A stretch of 64,000 nt of DNA, from contig NZ_CP071839.1 of NCBI RefSeq assembly GCF_017526105.1, positions 1,488,001-1,552,000 on the forward strand. Direction: 5' to 3'. Positions within the stretch are counted from its first letter, which is position 1. Each line of letters starts with the position of its first letter. This stretch comes from Streptomyces cyanogenus. GTDB lineage: Bacteria > Actinomycetota > Actinomycetes > Streptomycetales > Streptomycetaceae. A model generated the notes under the pieces. The model made no database searches. It was not told where the DNA came from and was given only the letters and a program-made list of their open reading frames with translations. Shown here one piece after another: positions 23,214 through 31,102 of the stretch. The translations under genes and the position numbers were made by a program.

Positions 23214-25268
23214 TCACAGCAGGGCGGTCAGCCTCGCGAGCTTGTAGCCACGCGGGTTCTGCTCATCACCGATCCGGCCGAGCGTCTCCGGGGAGCCGAC
23301 GCTGGGCTTCAGGGCCGCCTTCAGCTCGTCGACGGTCCACTCCAGGTAGGCCTCGTCGAAGTCGCGCAGGGCCAGCAGGAGCGCCTCGGTCTTCATCCGG
23401 TCGACGCGCTCCTTCTCCATCACCGCGACCGCGTCCTCGATGAGGATCCGTGCCTCGCCGTCGGCTGTCGCGCCCTCGCTCGGGTCGGCGTCGCACAGGC
23501 GGAGCAGCTGCTCCCAGGTGAGGAGCTTCGGCAGCGGCATCCCGATGTCGGGCAGGTCCACCTCGGCTGTGGCGCGCAACGAGTCCTGGTCGGGGTCGAC
23601 CAGGCCGTCCGCCTTCCGCTCGACGGCGAGCTTGCGCAGCGTGTCGGACGGGGTCGGGTGGATGGCGTACTCGATCGGCTCGTCAGCCATGCCGGGTACG
23701 CCCTGGACGAAGATGTGGCCGGCGTCTTTAGGGTCGGTGTCGGTGGCTGGGGACAGCTTGTGCGGCAGCCAGCCCTCGGCGACCGCGCCGTCGCCGAACA
23801 CGGCGCGGGTGTCGCCGACCTTGCAGGGCCCGACGGCCTTGAGGGCGATCATCTGGGCGATGTTCTCGCCCAGGTACAGCTTGGTGCCGCCCTGTGAGGC
23901 GATGATCAGCGTGACGGCTTCCTTGCGGCCGACGAGGAGGAGCTCGAAGGCGAGCCGCTTGGCCAGCTCGGAGCCCTTCGGGAACTCATCGAAGATCACG
24001 GTGAAGTGCGGGCGCTGCCTGCTGATCTTCCACTTCTTGCCCATGCCGAGCTTCTTCCGGAGCCGGGCCCGAGCCTTGGACAGCATCAGCAGGAACATGA
24101 GCACCGCTTCGATCTGCTCGTGGCTGCGCGCTGTGATCCGAACGGCGTCGTGCAAGTCCTCCAGGCCGTCGCCGTGCGGGTCGAGGTCGATGGTGATGTT
24201 GTCGTAGCAGGCGGTGGTGATCTCGCCGATGGCCTGCAGCATGCCGGTCTTACCGCCGCCGGATGCGGCAACCACGAGGCCCATGACACCGGCGAACGCC
24301 GCATCCAGCGGGTCGCCGCCGACCGAGGTGCCGAGCCGGGACTTGTCCGTGATGCTGATGGACTTCGGGGCACGGTAGGGCAGGCCGGGCGCGGTGGCGA
24401 ACGGGTCGCCCTCGACGAGGCGGAGGATGGCGCAGGCGCGCCGCTCCTTCAGCGGCTGCGGCCGGACGCCGTTGGTGGGCAGGTCGAACCGGGTCTCCAG
24501 GCCGCCGGCCTTGGCGATGATGGCCTCGGGGGTGCCTTCGCTGACGCGGACCTTGCACTGCCAGCCCCACGGCTGCCGCTCCATGTCCCACACCTCTACT
24601 ACGGGCACGCCCTCGGCGACCATTGCGAGGAGCACGCACACCGCGGCCTGCTGCGGGGTCTCGGCGCGGCGGATCGGGAACGGCCGGGCACCCTCGGGCA
24701 GGTCGTCGAGCGTGACCGAGCCGTGGGCGCGGACGGTCTCCTCGGCGGGAAGGCCGAGCACCTCATCCGCGTCGGGCTGGCTGCGGTTGCGGCCGTGGAA
24801 GGCGCCGAGCCCCCAGACGCCGAGGCCGGCGAGCAGGTCGATCCAGAGGCTGCCGGTGACGGCGCCGAAGGACACTCCCCCGGCCACCGCTCCGGCTACG
24901 CCGGCGGTCTTGCCGGTGTACGTGAGGCGGTGCCGCTTGTACTCGGCTCGCAGCTCGGCCCGCCGCTTCTTGGCGGCGGCTTCCGCGTGCATGTCGCCTT
25001 CGGCCTCTCGGACCGCCTGGCTGGCGGTGGCGATCATCTGCGGGTAGTCGTCGTGGAACCTCTCCAGCCACAGCCGGCCGAGCTGCCGGTAGCCGCGGAA
25101 GGTGCGCGGGAGCAGGGTCAGGGAGGCGATCCGGTTGGTGCGCTCGGCGATGAAGCGCACCGACTCCAGCGGCTTCCGGCCGGCCGGCTCGTCCTTGAAG
25201 ACCGGGGCCGACTCGATCGACGGGACGAGGGTGAGTGTGGCCCGTTCCTCGGGCAGCGGCATGGCCAT
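23214..25268 (-). CDS. TraB/FtsK-like DNA translocase, 684 aa
   Basis: Residues 1-120 are soluble and helical; 123-156 hold two hydrophobic segments (GVAGAVAGGVSFGAVTG and DLLAGLGVWGLGAF) that would anchor it in the membrane. The motor has Walker A AASGGGKT near 334-341 and Walker B FTVIFDEF near 422-429, with a sensor-like LIIASQGG near 454. A C-terminal domain follows (residues 600-684) and could read repeat sequences. Size and layout match conjugative TraB/FtsK-SpoIIIE translocases of Streptomyces plasmids and AICEs, which move double-stranded DNA between hyphae; a phage gene of this sort is unusual. The start is the first of two in-frame ATGs after GAGAGGA. Confidence 0.85.
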   Translation of the reverse strand: MAMPLPEERATLTLVPSIESAPVFKDEPAGRKPLESVRFIAERTNRIASLTLLPRTFRGYRQLGRLWLERFHDDYPQMIATASQAVREAEGDMHAEAAAKKRRAELRAEYKRHRLTYTGKTAGVAGAVAGGVSFGAVTGSLWIDLLAGLGVWGLGAFHGRNRSQPDADEVLGLPAEETVRAHGSVTLDDLPEGARPFPIRRAETPQQAAVCVLLAMVAEGVPVVEVWDMERQPWGWQCKVRVSEGTPEAIIAKAGGLETRFDLPTNGVRPQPLKERRACAILRLVEGDPFATAPGLPYRAPKSISITDKSRLGTSVGGDPLDAAFAGVMGLVVAASGGGKTGMLQAIGEITTACYDNITIDLDPHGDGLEDLHDAVRITARSHEQIEAVLMFLLMLSKARARLRKKLGMGKKWKISRQRPHFTVIFDEFPKGSELAKRLAFELLLVGRKEAVTLIIASQGGTKLYLGENIAQMIALKAVGPCKVGDTRAVFGDGAVAEGWLPHKLSPATDTDPKDAGHIFVQGVPGMADEPIEYAIHPTPSDTLRKLAVERKADGLVDPDQDSLRATAEVDLPDIGMPLPKLLTWEQLLRLCDADPSEGATADGEARILIEDAVAVMEKERVDRMKTEALLLALRDFDEAYLEWTVDELKAALKPSVGSPETLGRIGDEQNPRGYKLARLTALL

Positions 25269-25279
25269 GGCGGGTCCTC

Positions 25280-26566
25280 TCAGTCCTTCTTCTCGGAGGC
25301 CTTCTTGGTGGCGTTCAAACGGCGCTTGGTCTCGCCGTGGGCGCGCCTCGCGAGGGGGTGGTAGGGGGCCGTGTCGCCGGGCGTGCGGCGGGGCGGAACG
25401 GGCTTGTACGAAGACCGGCGCGGAGAGCCGTTAATTTGGATCGCACGCTGCGCGTTCGCGGTCTTGCTGACGGTGTTCACCGAGCGGCTTTCGCGGGCCA
25501 GCTCGACGCGCTTCGCGTTCATGTTGCGGGTGCGGATGATGTCGACGGAGTCGCCCGGCTCGCAGCCCTCGATGTCGACGTGCGCGCGGATCCAGATCGG
25601 CTCGGTCACGGTGGTCTCGCCGAGCGCAGCCGCAAGCTTCAGGGCGTGCGCCCACACCTTCGGGAAGTCGTTGGCGCGGTTCTCGGCGAGCTGCTTGAGA
25701 CGCTCCTCCTCGGCCTGCTTGGCAGCCTCCCGTTCGGCGGCGCGCTGTGCCTCTTCGGCGGCCTTCCGTGCGGCCTCGGCGCGTTCGGTCTTGCGCTGTG
25801 CGCGGCGCTGCCGCCATGTCAGCTTTCCGTCGCGCTTGCGGATCTGGCCGTGCTCGTGGAGGTCGTACACGCCGGGGCCGGCGATGGATGCGAACGCGGT
25901 GCCGACCGCGGTGGCCGGGTCGAAGGCGTGCAGCCCGTGCCACAGGTTGATGGCGGCGGCGATGAAGGCGAGCATCCAGGCGATGAGCCGGTAGTGCCAG
26001 TGCGGCCGGTGGCCGGCGGCGGCGGCTCGGGCGCCCTTGAGGACGACCCACGCCCCACCTTCGAGCATGAGCGGCGCGGCCATCAGCCACAGCGCGTTCG
26101 GGTTGTAGAACGCGGCGATCTGCACGGGCATGGCGACGATCGCGCAGACGGCGTAGAACCGCAGCGCGTACTGGCGCCACTGCTCCTCGGCGGCGGCGAT
26201 CTCGGCGGCCTTCGCCGCTTCGGCCTGCTCCTGCGCGGCGGCCTTCTCCTCGACGTCACGGGCGGCGCGCTCCTGCTCCTCGCGCTCCCGGTTGAGCTTG
26301 GCGATGCGGGCCTCGCGGGCGGCCTGCTCCTCACGGGCACGGGCCTCGGCCTTGTCGTTGGCGATCTTCTGCTTGCGAGCTTCCTCGGCGGCCCTGATGC
26401 GCTCGGCCTCAGCCTCTGCCTCGGCCTTGATGCGGGCGGCTTCGGCTTCGGCCTCGGCGCGGGTCCGGATCGCCTCCGCCTCGGCGTGCGCCACCGGGTC
26501 GTACTCGAAGCGGGGCTCGGCGGGCAGCGGCGTGCCGTTGACCCGTTCGACGGATGCGGCGGTCAC
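25280..26566 (-). CDS. DUF2637-like membrane protein with long coiled coils, 428 aa
   Basis: GTG at 26566 after GAGGA. Residues 20-130 are an Ala/Glu/Arg-rich coiled coil; about 140-245 hold up to four membrane helices (YAVCAIVAMPVQIAAFY, LWLMAAPLMLEGGAWVVL, LIAWMLAFIAAAINLWHGL, GTAFASIAGPGVYDL), the pattern I know as DUF2637; a second charged coil and a basic tail follow. DUF2637-type proteins accompany TraB in Streptomyces conjugative elements, probably in plasmid spread. It lies 11 bases upstream of the translocase, an obvious functional pair. Confidence 0.75.
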   Translation of the reverse strand: MTAASVERVNGTPLPAEPRFEYDPVAHAEAEAIRTRAEAEAEAARIKAEAEAEAERIRAAEEARKQKIANDKAEARAREEQAAREARIAKLNREREEQERAARDVEEKAAAQEQAEAAKAAEIAAAEEQWRQYALRFYAVCAIVAMPVQIAAFYNPNALWLMAAPLMLEGGAWVVLKGARAAAAGHRPHWHYRLIAWMLAFIAAAINLWHGLHAFDPATAVGTAFASIAGPGVYDLHEHGQIRKRDGKLTWRQRRAQRKTERAEAARKAAEEAQRAAEREAAKQAEEERLKQLAENRANDFPKVWAHALKLAAALGETTVTEPIWIRAHVDIEGCEPGDSVDIIRTRNMNAKRVELARESRSVNTVSKTANAQRAIQINGSPRRSSYKPVPPRRTPGDTAPYHPLARRAHGETKRRLNATKKASEKKD

Positions 26567-26587
26567 GGGGATCAGTCCTCTCTGCGG

Positions 26588-26752
26588 TCAGCTGGCCTTG
26601 ACGCGGGGGCGCCGGCGGATGTGGTCGCTGGTGGTGCTCGGGGTGCAGCCCTGGACGAGGCTGTCGCCGGGGACGCTGGTGCGGACGGGCGCGGTGTCCT
26701 GCGGTCGTCGGCTGTCGTCGGTGCGGGCGCCGTGCGCCTTGTCCCGTGCCAT
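26588..26752 (-). CDS. small basic protein, 54 aa
   Basis: ATG at 26752 forms an ATGA overlap with the upstream membrane protein gene. The peptide is Arg/Ser/Thr-rich (ARTDDSRRPQDTAPVRTS) and ends basic (HIRRRPRVKAS). It is probably disordered. The function is unknown; the location suggests it belongs to the transfer-like gene set. Confidence 0.55.
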   Translation of the reverse strand: MARDKAHGARTDDSRRPQDTAPVRTSVPGDSLVQGCTPSTTSDHIRRRPRVKAS

Positions 26753-26940
26753 CAGGCGACCGCCTTCCGGTTTCGGTGCCAGACGATGGCGCCGAGGCCG
26801 AGCCAGACCGGGCCCGGGATCAGGCCGACGATCACGGCGGCACCGGTGAGCGCGGCGGCGATCGGGGCCGCAGCCGGCGGCCACAGACCCACGGCGATCA
26901 GGTAGAGCCCCAACAGGGCGACGGCGATGATGCGGAGCAT
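26752..26940 (-). CDS. small membrane protein, 62 aa
   Basis: ATG at 26940. Two hydrophobic helices (LRIIAVALLGLYLIAVGLW and ALTGAAVIVGLIPGPVWL) with a short basic end (HRNRKAVA). Small two-helix proteins near traB in Streptomyces plasmids are often Spd (spread) proteins. The length is consistent, but the family link is by context only. Confidence 0.65.
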   Translation of the reverse strand: MLRIIAVALLGLYLIAVGLWPPAAAPIAAALTGAAVIVGLIPGPVWLGLGAIVWHRNRKAVA

Positions 26941-27033
26941 GGCGACCTCTTCGGGGTCGAGACGGATGGGGGTTGGCTGATCGATGGCCAGGGCCCGCGT
27001 GCGAGACGCGGACCGAGGTCGACGGTCAGCGGG

Positions 27034-27216
27034 TCAGTGCTGCTTGCACTTGCCGCGGGTGCAGCCGGTGTCGATGTGCCGGCGGACGGGGGCGATCGCT
27101 GCATTCGCGAGGGCGTCACCGGCCCGGCCGCCCTTCTCGCCTCCGACCTTCTTGCCTGCGCGATGCAGAGCAGCGGCGGCGCTGTCGAGCTTCTCGGCGG
27201 CCTTGCGTCCGAACAT
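27034..27216 (-). CDS. small basic Cys/His-ending protein, 60 aa
   Basis: ATG at 27216. The Ala/Lys/Gly-rich body (KLDSAAAALHRAGKKVGGEK) is followed by HIDTGCTRGKCKQH, a possible metal site. It resembles small proteins in Streptomyces plasmid transfer regions by composition only. Confidence 0.6.
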   Translation of the reverse strand: MFGRKAAEKLDSAAAALHRAGKKVGGEKGGRAGDALANAAIAPVRRHIDTGCTRGKCKQH

Positions 27217-27256
27217 GAGCTGGTCCTTTCGGTAGGTGAGTGGGTTGGTGGTGCGC

Positions 27257-27302
27257 GCCCCGGGCCGGATTCGATCCGGCACCCTCGCGGCTGGGCCGGG
27301 GC
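27257..27302 (-). other. tRNA-like minihelix structure (uncertain)
   Basis: On the minus strand GCCCCGG pairs with CCGGGGC (7 bp), and the latter is stacked directly on a hairpin GCCGG-ATCGAAT-CCGGC, giving an acceptor/T-arm-like 12-bp stack; there are no D or anticodon arms, only 15 unpaired bases. The sequence GCACCACCA follows one base later. It is intergenic (27217-27308). It may simply be a transcript hairpin. Confidence 0.3.
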
Positions 27303-27308
27303 TGGGGG

Positions 27309-27512
27309 TTAGCGGTTGCCGCCGCGCCAGCGGGACACCTTGTCGGCGGCCTTGTTGGCGGCACCGTTCAGCCGCAGGTACTCGGGCGTCTCGTGGTCGA
27401 CCCCGGCGGCCTCCTCCCGGCGCTGGTTGGCGTGGAGGGCGGCGTCCGCCTCACGGAGCGCCTTGACGTTGGCGCGGCGCTCGGCGCGGTTCTTTCCTTC
27501 AGTGCGGGCCAC
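27309..27512 (-). CDS. small charged helical protein, 67 aa
   Basis: GTG at 27512. KNRAERRANVKALREADAAL and ANQRREEAAGVDHETPEY suggest one or two charged helices; no family recognised. It lies in the chain of short genes leading to the transfer-like operon. Confidence 0.6.
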   Translation of the reverse strand: MARTEGKNRAERRANVKALREADAALHANQRREEAAGVDHETPEYLRLNGAANKAADKVSRWRGGNR

Positions 27513-27588
27513 GATGGGCTCCTTCCTGGGCTGGGACTGTCCCGGCTCCCCTCACCGCCCGTGCGAGACGGGCGGATCGGGCAGCTGG

Positions 27589-27699
27589 TCAGTCCTCCTC
27601 GTCGTCGTCCGGACCCCAGATCTGCGGCGGGCAGTCGTCCATGGCCTCGGGGTCGCGGACGGTGCCGGGCGGCAGCCGCTCGTACTCGGTGGCGGCCAT
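27589..27699 (-). CDS. acidic mini-protein, 36 aa
   Basis: ATG at 27699 overlaps the previous stop (ATGA). The peptide starts MAATEYERLPPGTVRDPEAM and ends with a run of Asp/Glu (PDDDEED). The start-stop coupling and codon use support it; the function is unknown. Confidence 0.5.
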   Translation of the reverse strand: MAATEYERLPPGTVRDPEAMDDCPPQIWGPDDDEED

Positions 27700-27938
27700 C
27701 AGGCGGCGGCCGGGTAGTCGAAGCCGTCGAGCTCGTCGACGAGGCCGGGGTCGATGGCGGCGGCGTGGTCCCGGATCAGGCCGGCCACGTCGGTGCGGCC
27801 GGTACGGAGGGCGGTCGCGTAGTCGACGAACAGGGCGGCCACGTTCGCGTCGACGGCGTCGCCGACGGTGATCGTGGACCGGAAGTGGCGACCCAGGTCG
27901 GTGACGGCAAGATCAGCGCTGGACAGGAACGGAGACAT
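27699..27938 (-). CDS. hypothetical protein, 79 aa
   Basis: ATG at 27938. The Ala/Val/Asp-rich helical protein (VDANVAALFVDYATALRTG, VAGLIRDHAAAIDPGLVDEL) has no recognisable motif. It is coupled to the 36-residue gene after it. Confidence 0.6.
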   Translation of the reverse strand: MSPFLSSADLAVTDLGRHFRSTITVGDAVDANVAALFVDYATALRTGRTDVAGLIRDHAAAIDPGLVDELDGFDYPAAA

Positions 27939-27993
27939 GACGGATCTTCCTCACTGGTCGGATGGGGCTGGGATGGGGTGGATGTCTGGCGGG

Positions 27994-28368
27994 TCAGGCG
28001 ATGGCCCGGTACTCGTCGACCAGGGCGGCGAGACCGGTGAGGGTGTCCCGGGCCTTTTTCATCAGCCCGGCCTGCTCGTCGCCGCTGGTTTCGGTGGAGA
28101 CGCCGAGGTAGATGGCTGCGTCTTCCAGGAATTCGGCTTCGACAATGCCGGCGTCGTACATGCGGCAGGACGCGGTGCTGATCTGGTTGACGAAGTCGGC
28201 CAGGGTGGTGGCCGGGGCTTGCCCGATGACGGCCGCGACGGTGTCGGCGTGCTGGGCGATCAGCTGGTCGACGGTGACGTCGCAGTGGCTGTCACAGCCG
28301 TCACCGTCGTGGATGGTGCAGCGGTACCGGTGGACGTGCTCGCTGGCCGTCTGGGCGGAAGCGGGCAT
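27994..28368 (-). CDS. hypothetical protein with Cys/His-rich N-terminus, 124 aa
   Basis: ATG at 28368. Residues 12-32 (HRYRCTIHDGDGCDSHC) could bind a metal; the rest is helical (VDQLIAQHADTVAAVIGQA, then MKKARDTLTGLAALVDEYR). No family is recognised. Independent of its neighbours, with about 50-100 bases on either side. Confidence 0.6.
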   Translation of the reverse strand: MPASAQTASEHVHRYRCTIHDGDGCDSHCDVTVDQLIAQHADTVAAVIGQAPATTLADFVNQISTASCRMYDAGIVEAEFLEDAAIYLGVSTETSGDEQAGLMKKARDTLTGLAALVDEYRAIA

Positions 28369-28470
28369 GACGGATCTCCTCGGCTGGTCAGGCTGGGATG
28401 GGACGGTGGTGCCGCGCTGGCGGACTGGCGGGGGATGGATGGATGCCGCCAGCGCGGCGGCTATAGGGGG

Positions 28471-28632
28471 CTAGCGCACGTGCAGGTGCGCGCAGCGGTC
28501 GCGCCAGTTCAGGTGGATCGGGCAGGTCACCCGCTGCTCGGCCGGCACCTGCCGCGCCGTCTCCTGATACAGGCGCAGCACCAGGTCGTCGGATGCGTCC
28601 GCGGGGATCCGGGGCGCCGCGGTGGCGGTCAC
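28471..28632 (-). CDS. small protein with Cys-His end, 53 aa
   Basis: GTG at 28632 overlaps the upstream stop (GTGA). The sequence ASDDLVLRLYQETARQVPAE is followed by a C-x(9)-C-x-H-x-H end (TCPIHLNWRDRCAHLHVR) that may bind zinc. No family is recognised. Confidence 0.6.
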   Translation of the reverse strand: MTATAAPRIPADASDDLVLRLYQETARQVPAEQRVTCPIHLNWRDRCAHLHVR

Positions 28633-28973
28633 CGGGCGGCCTCCTCGTCGCCCATTGACGGGTAGATGCTGGCGCGGATCGCGCCGCGGACACCGTCGCG
28701 GTCGCCGTGCCGCCAGAACTTGGCGTACAGGCGGGTCACACCATCCGAGTCGACCCGCTCCGGCATCACGTCGGCGTCCAGATACTGGGTCCACGCCGCG
28801 AACGCGGCCCGCTGCTCGGCCGGCGTCGACGTCAGCGAGTCGACATCCCCGACCAGTGCGCCGGACACGGGGATCGACCAGGAGACGGCAGGCAGGTCGA
28901 CCTTCAGGAACTCACCGAGTACCCGGTACGCGGCTCGCTGCCAACGCCGCTTGTAGGCCTCAGAGACGCTCAC
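28629..28973 (-). CDS. hypothetical protein, 114 aa
   Basis: GTG at 28973 overlaps the upstream stop. It opens YKRRWQRAAYRVLGEFLKVD, continues with strand-like VSWSIPVSGALVG, and has a basic helix near the end (YAKFWRHGDRDGVRGAIR). The alternation suggests a compact domain of unknown role in the operon read leftward from the GntR-controlled promoter. Confidence 0.6.
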   Translation of the reverse strand: MSVSEAYKRRWQRAAYRVLGEFLKVDLPAVSWSIPVSGALVGDVDSLTSTPAEQRAAFAAWTQYLDADVMPERVDSDGVTRLYAKFWRHGDRDGVRGAIRASIYPSMGDEEAAR

Positions 28974-29251
28974 CGGTCCACCTCGATCAGGTGCAGCTGG
29001 CCGGCGGCGGCGAGCACGGTGCGGGAGGCGGCCATCACGTCCTGCGCGAGAACCAGCGAGTCGAACTCGGCGCCCGTCAGGTCGCGAGTGTCCATCTCGG
29101 CGGACAGTTCGGCGGTCCGGGCCGAGGCCACCTCGTAGCGGACGATCGCACGGACGACATCCGGGGCGGCGAGCGCCAGCTCCAGGCGGCGCATCACGTC
29201 GACGGCGGCCGGCGGCAGCGGGGCGGTGGGGGTGAGGGCAGGCGCGACCAT
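28970..29251 (-). CDS. first gene of the leftward plasmid-like operon, 93 aa
   Basis: ATG at 29251, with the divergent GntR gene upstream and a promoter overlapping its palindromic operator. The product is helical (VDVMRRLELALAAPDVVRAI, LAQDVMAASRTVLAAAGQLH) with no known motif. Because it leads the operon it is likely controlled directly by the GntR regulator. Confidence 0.65.
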   Translation of the reverse strand: MVAPALTPTAPLPPAAVDVMRRLELALAAPDVVRAIVRYEVASARTAELSAEMDTRDLTGAEFDSLVLAQDVMAASRTVLAAAGQLHLIEVDR

Positions 29252-29323
29252 GGCGAGGTTCCTTCCTCAAGGCATAGGGAGGCTGGGGCCGCCGTGTCGT
29301 CGAGCTCCGGCGGTGCGAGAATG

Positions 29324-29353
29324 ACGGTAGACCGGTGGTCCACCGGTCGTCAA
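29324..29353 (-). promoter_or_regulatory. leftward promoter overlapping the GntR operator
   Basis: On the minus strand, TTGACG (29353-29348) and TACCGT (29329-29324) are separated by 18 bases. The spacer is almost exactly the 17-bp palindrome 29331-29347, so a bound repressor would sit between -35 and -10. Confidence 0.6.
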
Positions 29354-29362
29354 CCGGTTGAC
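29331..29362. promoter_or_regulatory. two palindromic operators for the GntR/KorA-like regulator
   Basis: ACCGGTG-GTC-CACCGGT (29331-29347) and the perfect 14-bp palindrome GTCAACCGGTTGAC (29349-29362) lie side by side between divergent genes, sharing ACCGGT half-sites. GntR-family dimers bind such palindromes. The placement over both promoters suggests autorepression and repression of the leftward operon. Confidence 0.7.
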
Positions 29363-29387
29363 CCACGGCGGTGAGTCGCCCTATGGT
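29359..29387 (+). promoter_or_regulatory. rightward promoter of the GntR gene
   Basis: TTGACC (29359-29364) and TATGGT (29382-29387) are 17 bases apart, close to the housekeeping consensus. The -35 overlaps the second palindrome. The GntR ATG follows at 29423 after AAGGAG. Confidence 0.65.
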
Positions 29388-29422
29388 CAAGCACCAACCC
29401 AGCGAAGGGAGAGGAAGGAGCG

Positions 29423-30142
29423 ATGCTTGGATATGCCGAAATCGCGACCCACTTCAGGCGGCAGATCGCCGATGGCGAGCTGAACCCCGGGGACGAGATG
29501 CCGTCGTACAACAAGGCCGCCGAACAGTTCGGGGTCAACCGAACGACGGTCATCAGGGCCTACGACCTCCTCAAGACGGAAGGGCTCATCGTCAGCCGCT
29601 CCGGAGTGGGCACCGTCGTCGCGGCGCGCCCCGCTGTAGTCATCAGTGGCGTCGACCGGCTCGACCGGTTGCACCGAACCGGACGACGCTACGGGGCTGG
29701 CGAGGACTCGACAGGCCATCGCGTCATGCGGCGCTCGGTCGTCGACGGGCGCGTATGCCAGGCGCTCGACGTCGAACCGGGCGAAGAGGTCGTCATCCGC
29801 ATTCGCACGTTCCGGCAGGACGGCCGGCCGACCAGTGTCGGTGTCTCGGTCTACCCGCCGCGCACTGTGGCGGAGGTGCCCGAGCTGGCCGAGGAGGAGC
29901 GGATGGAGCGCTACTTCGGCGATATCTACACCGAACGCACGGGCCGCGAGGTCACCAAGGGGCAGAGGACGGCCCACGCTCGGCAGGCATCGCAGGACGA
30001 GATCGACGCGCTTCAGCTCGATGTGCCCGCGCACATGGCTGTGGCCGTGCTCGTCACGAACGTGACCTTCCACGACGACAAGGGTCCGCTCGGCTATTGG
30101 GAGGACGTGTACGCCCCCGGGGAGCAGATCCCGGTGTCCTAG
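29423..30142 (+). CDS. GntR/KorA-type transcriptional regulator, 239 aa
   Basis: Residues 1-70 form a GntR winged helix (MLGYAEIATHFRRQIADGEL, then EQFGVNRTTVIRAYDLL, EGLIVSRSGVGTVV); residues 90-235 form a UTRA/HutC-like ligand domain (RVCQALDVEPGEEVVIR, PRTVAEVPELAEEE). Regulators of this subfamily (KorA, KorSA) control transfer and maintenance genes in Streptomyces plasmids and AICEs. It has its own promoter and palindromic operators at 29324-29387 and is divergent from the leftward operon that leads toward the TraB-like gene. Confidence 0.9.
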   Translation: MLGYAEIATHFRRQIADGELNPGDEMPSYNKAAEQFGVNRTTVIRAYDLLKTEGLIVSRSGVGTVVAARPAVVISGVDRLDRLHRTGRRYGAGEDSTGHRVMRRSVVDGRVCQALDVEPGEEVVIRIRTFRQDGRPTSVGVSVYPPRTVAEVPELAEEERMERYFGDIYTERTGREVTKGQRTAHARQASQDEIDALQLDVPAHMAVAVLVTNVTFHDDKGPLGYWEDVYAPGEQIPVS

Positions 30143-30152
30143 AAACGCGAAC

Positions 30153-30176
30153 GGCCGGGCGTCGCCACGCCCGGCC
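30153..30176 (+). terminator. hairpin after the GntR gene
   Basis: GGCCGGGCGT (30153-30162) pairs with ACGCCCGGCC (30167-30176) around a four-base loop, ten bases after the GntR stop, followed by TGTTCTG. A likely terminator. Confidence 0.75.
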
Positions 30177-30242
30177 TGTTCTGCCAACCGCGAGTCGCCA
30201 CTCGCGATCAGTACCCCATCCGTTCAGAGAAGAGGTTCACCC

Positions 30243-30536
30243 ATGACCTTAACGCAGTCCAAGGCCGCTGCCCAGCGCAATCCCCCGGTCGACCACCTGA
30301 TGGATGCCCCGCTCGCCGATCTGCTGACGGAGTACAGCGTCGACGTGTCGACGCTGGAGACGGACCCGGGCTTCACCGGTGGCGCCTACGTCCGGGCGGA
30401 CGGCACCCTGCTGTTCGTGCGTCCGGCGGGCCAGCCGGAGGCGGAGTGGGAGATGATCGCCCGCTCGATGCTGGGCCGCGTGCTGCGGGTGCCACTGCCT
30501 GAGCTGCCGAGCCTGTACGAGCTGACCGAGCTGTAG
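30243..30536 (+). CDS. small prophage protein with a TTA codon at position 3, 97 aa
   Basis: ATG at 30243 after GAGAAGAGG. The second and third codons are ACC TTA (30249-30251), a codon that in Streptomyces needs the bldA tRNA. The protein (VDHLMDAPLADLLTEYSVDV, GGAYVRADGTLLFVRPAGQP, RVPLPELPSLYELTEL) looks like a compact globular domain of unknown function. Flanking hairpins isolate it as a one-gene unit. Confidence 0.75.
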   Translation: MTLTQSKAAAQRNPPVDHLMDAPLADLLTEYSVDVSTLETDPGFTGGAYVRADGTLLFVRPAGQPEAEWEMIARSMLGRVLRVPLPELPSLYELTEL

Positions 30537-30551
30537 CTCATTTGCGCGCCT

Positions 30552-30580
30552 GGGGCGCCTCGCTGTGGCGGGGCGCCCTT
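30552..30580 (+). terminator. hairpin after the TTA gene
   Basis: GGGCGCC (30553-30559) and GGCGCCC (30572-30578) form a stem followed by TTTC, 16 bases after the stop. A probable terminator. Confidence 0.65.
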
Positions 30581-30643
30581 TCACTGCTCGCTTTTCTCTA
30601 CCCTCCTACACTGGCTGACGCCCCACGAAAGGAACCGCTGCTC

Positions 30644-31033
30644 ATGCGCCCCGCCGATTACCGCGACTTCCTGGTTGACGTGCTGAAGAACACCCCTGAC
30701 GTGCAGAAGGTTGACGTCTGGGAGGGTGGCCCGTACCCGTATGCGCTGGCTGTGACGGCGGCCGGCCGTGAGCAGCGCTGGCAGATCATCGGCCAGCTGG
30801 CGGAGGGTGCGAAGCATGATCATGCGACGGCTGCTGTGGAAGGTGCGCCGGCCTCATTCCAGGCCGCGCCTGTGAGTGCTACGCCGGACGCGTGGCTGGC
30901 AGGTGTGATCGGCGCGGCTGAGTCGGCGGACACGGAGCGGATCGACGTGTGGTCGGCACGGGAGGGTGACCAGCGCAAGGGGCTGACGGTGTTCTTCCAC
31001 AACGGGGAGCGTGCCTTCGTGCGCCTGGTCTGA
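30644..31033 (+). CDS. hypothetical prophage protein, 129 aa
   Basis: ATG at 30644, with an AAAGGA about 10 bases upstream. MRPADYRDFLVDVLKNTPDV, YALAVTAAGREQRWQIIGQL and GLTVFFHNGERAFVRLV suggest an alpha/beta domain with two repeated halves (VDVWEGG then IDVWSAREG). No family is recognised. It has no TTA codon, unlike both neighbours on this strand. Confidence 0.7.
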   Translation: MRPADYRDFLVDVLKNTPDVQKVDVWEGGPYPYALAVTAAGREQRWQIIGQLAEGAKHDHATAAVEGAPASFQAAPVSATPDAWLAGVIGAAESADTERIDVWSAREGDQRKGLTVFFHNGERAFVRLV

Positions 31034-31102
31034 CCCCCTTCCGGCTGTCTCGCTGCAGGCGCATGGTGCGCGTGAGTGATCCCGTCGAGTGAGGGGGCCA
31101 GC

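Noticed and set aside
24006-25364. A rightward 452-codon frame opposite the translocase gene
   Set aside because: The leftward frame carries Walker A and B motifs; the opposite one has no motif and an Ala/Gly/Val/Arg bias.
27217-27308. A functional tRNA gene on the minus strand
   Set aside because: Only acceptor and T-like stems are present; D and anticodon arms are missing and the loop ATCGAAT deviates from the usual T loop.
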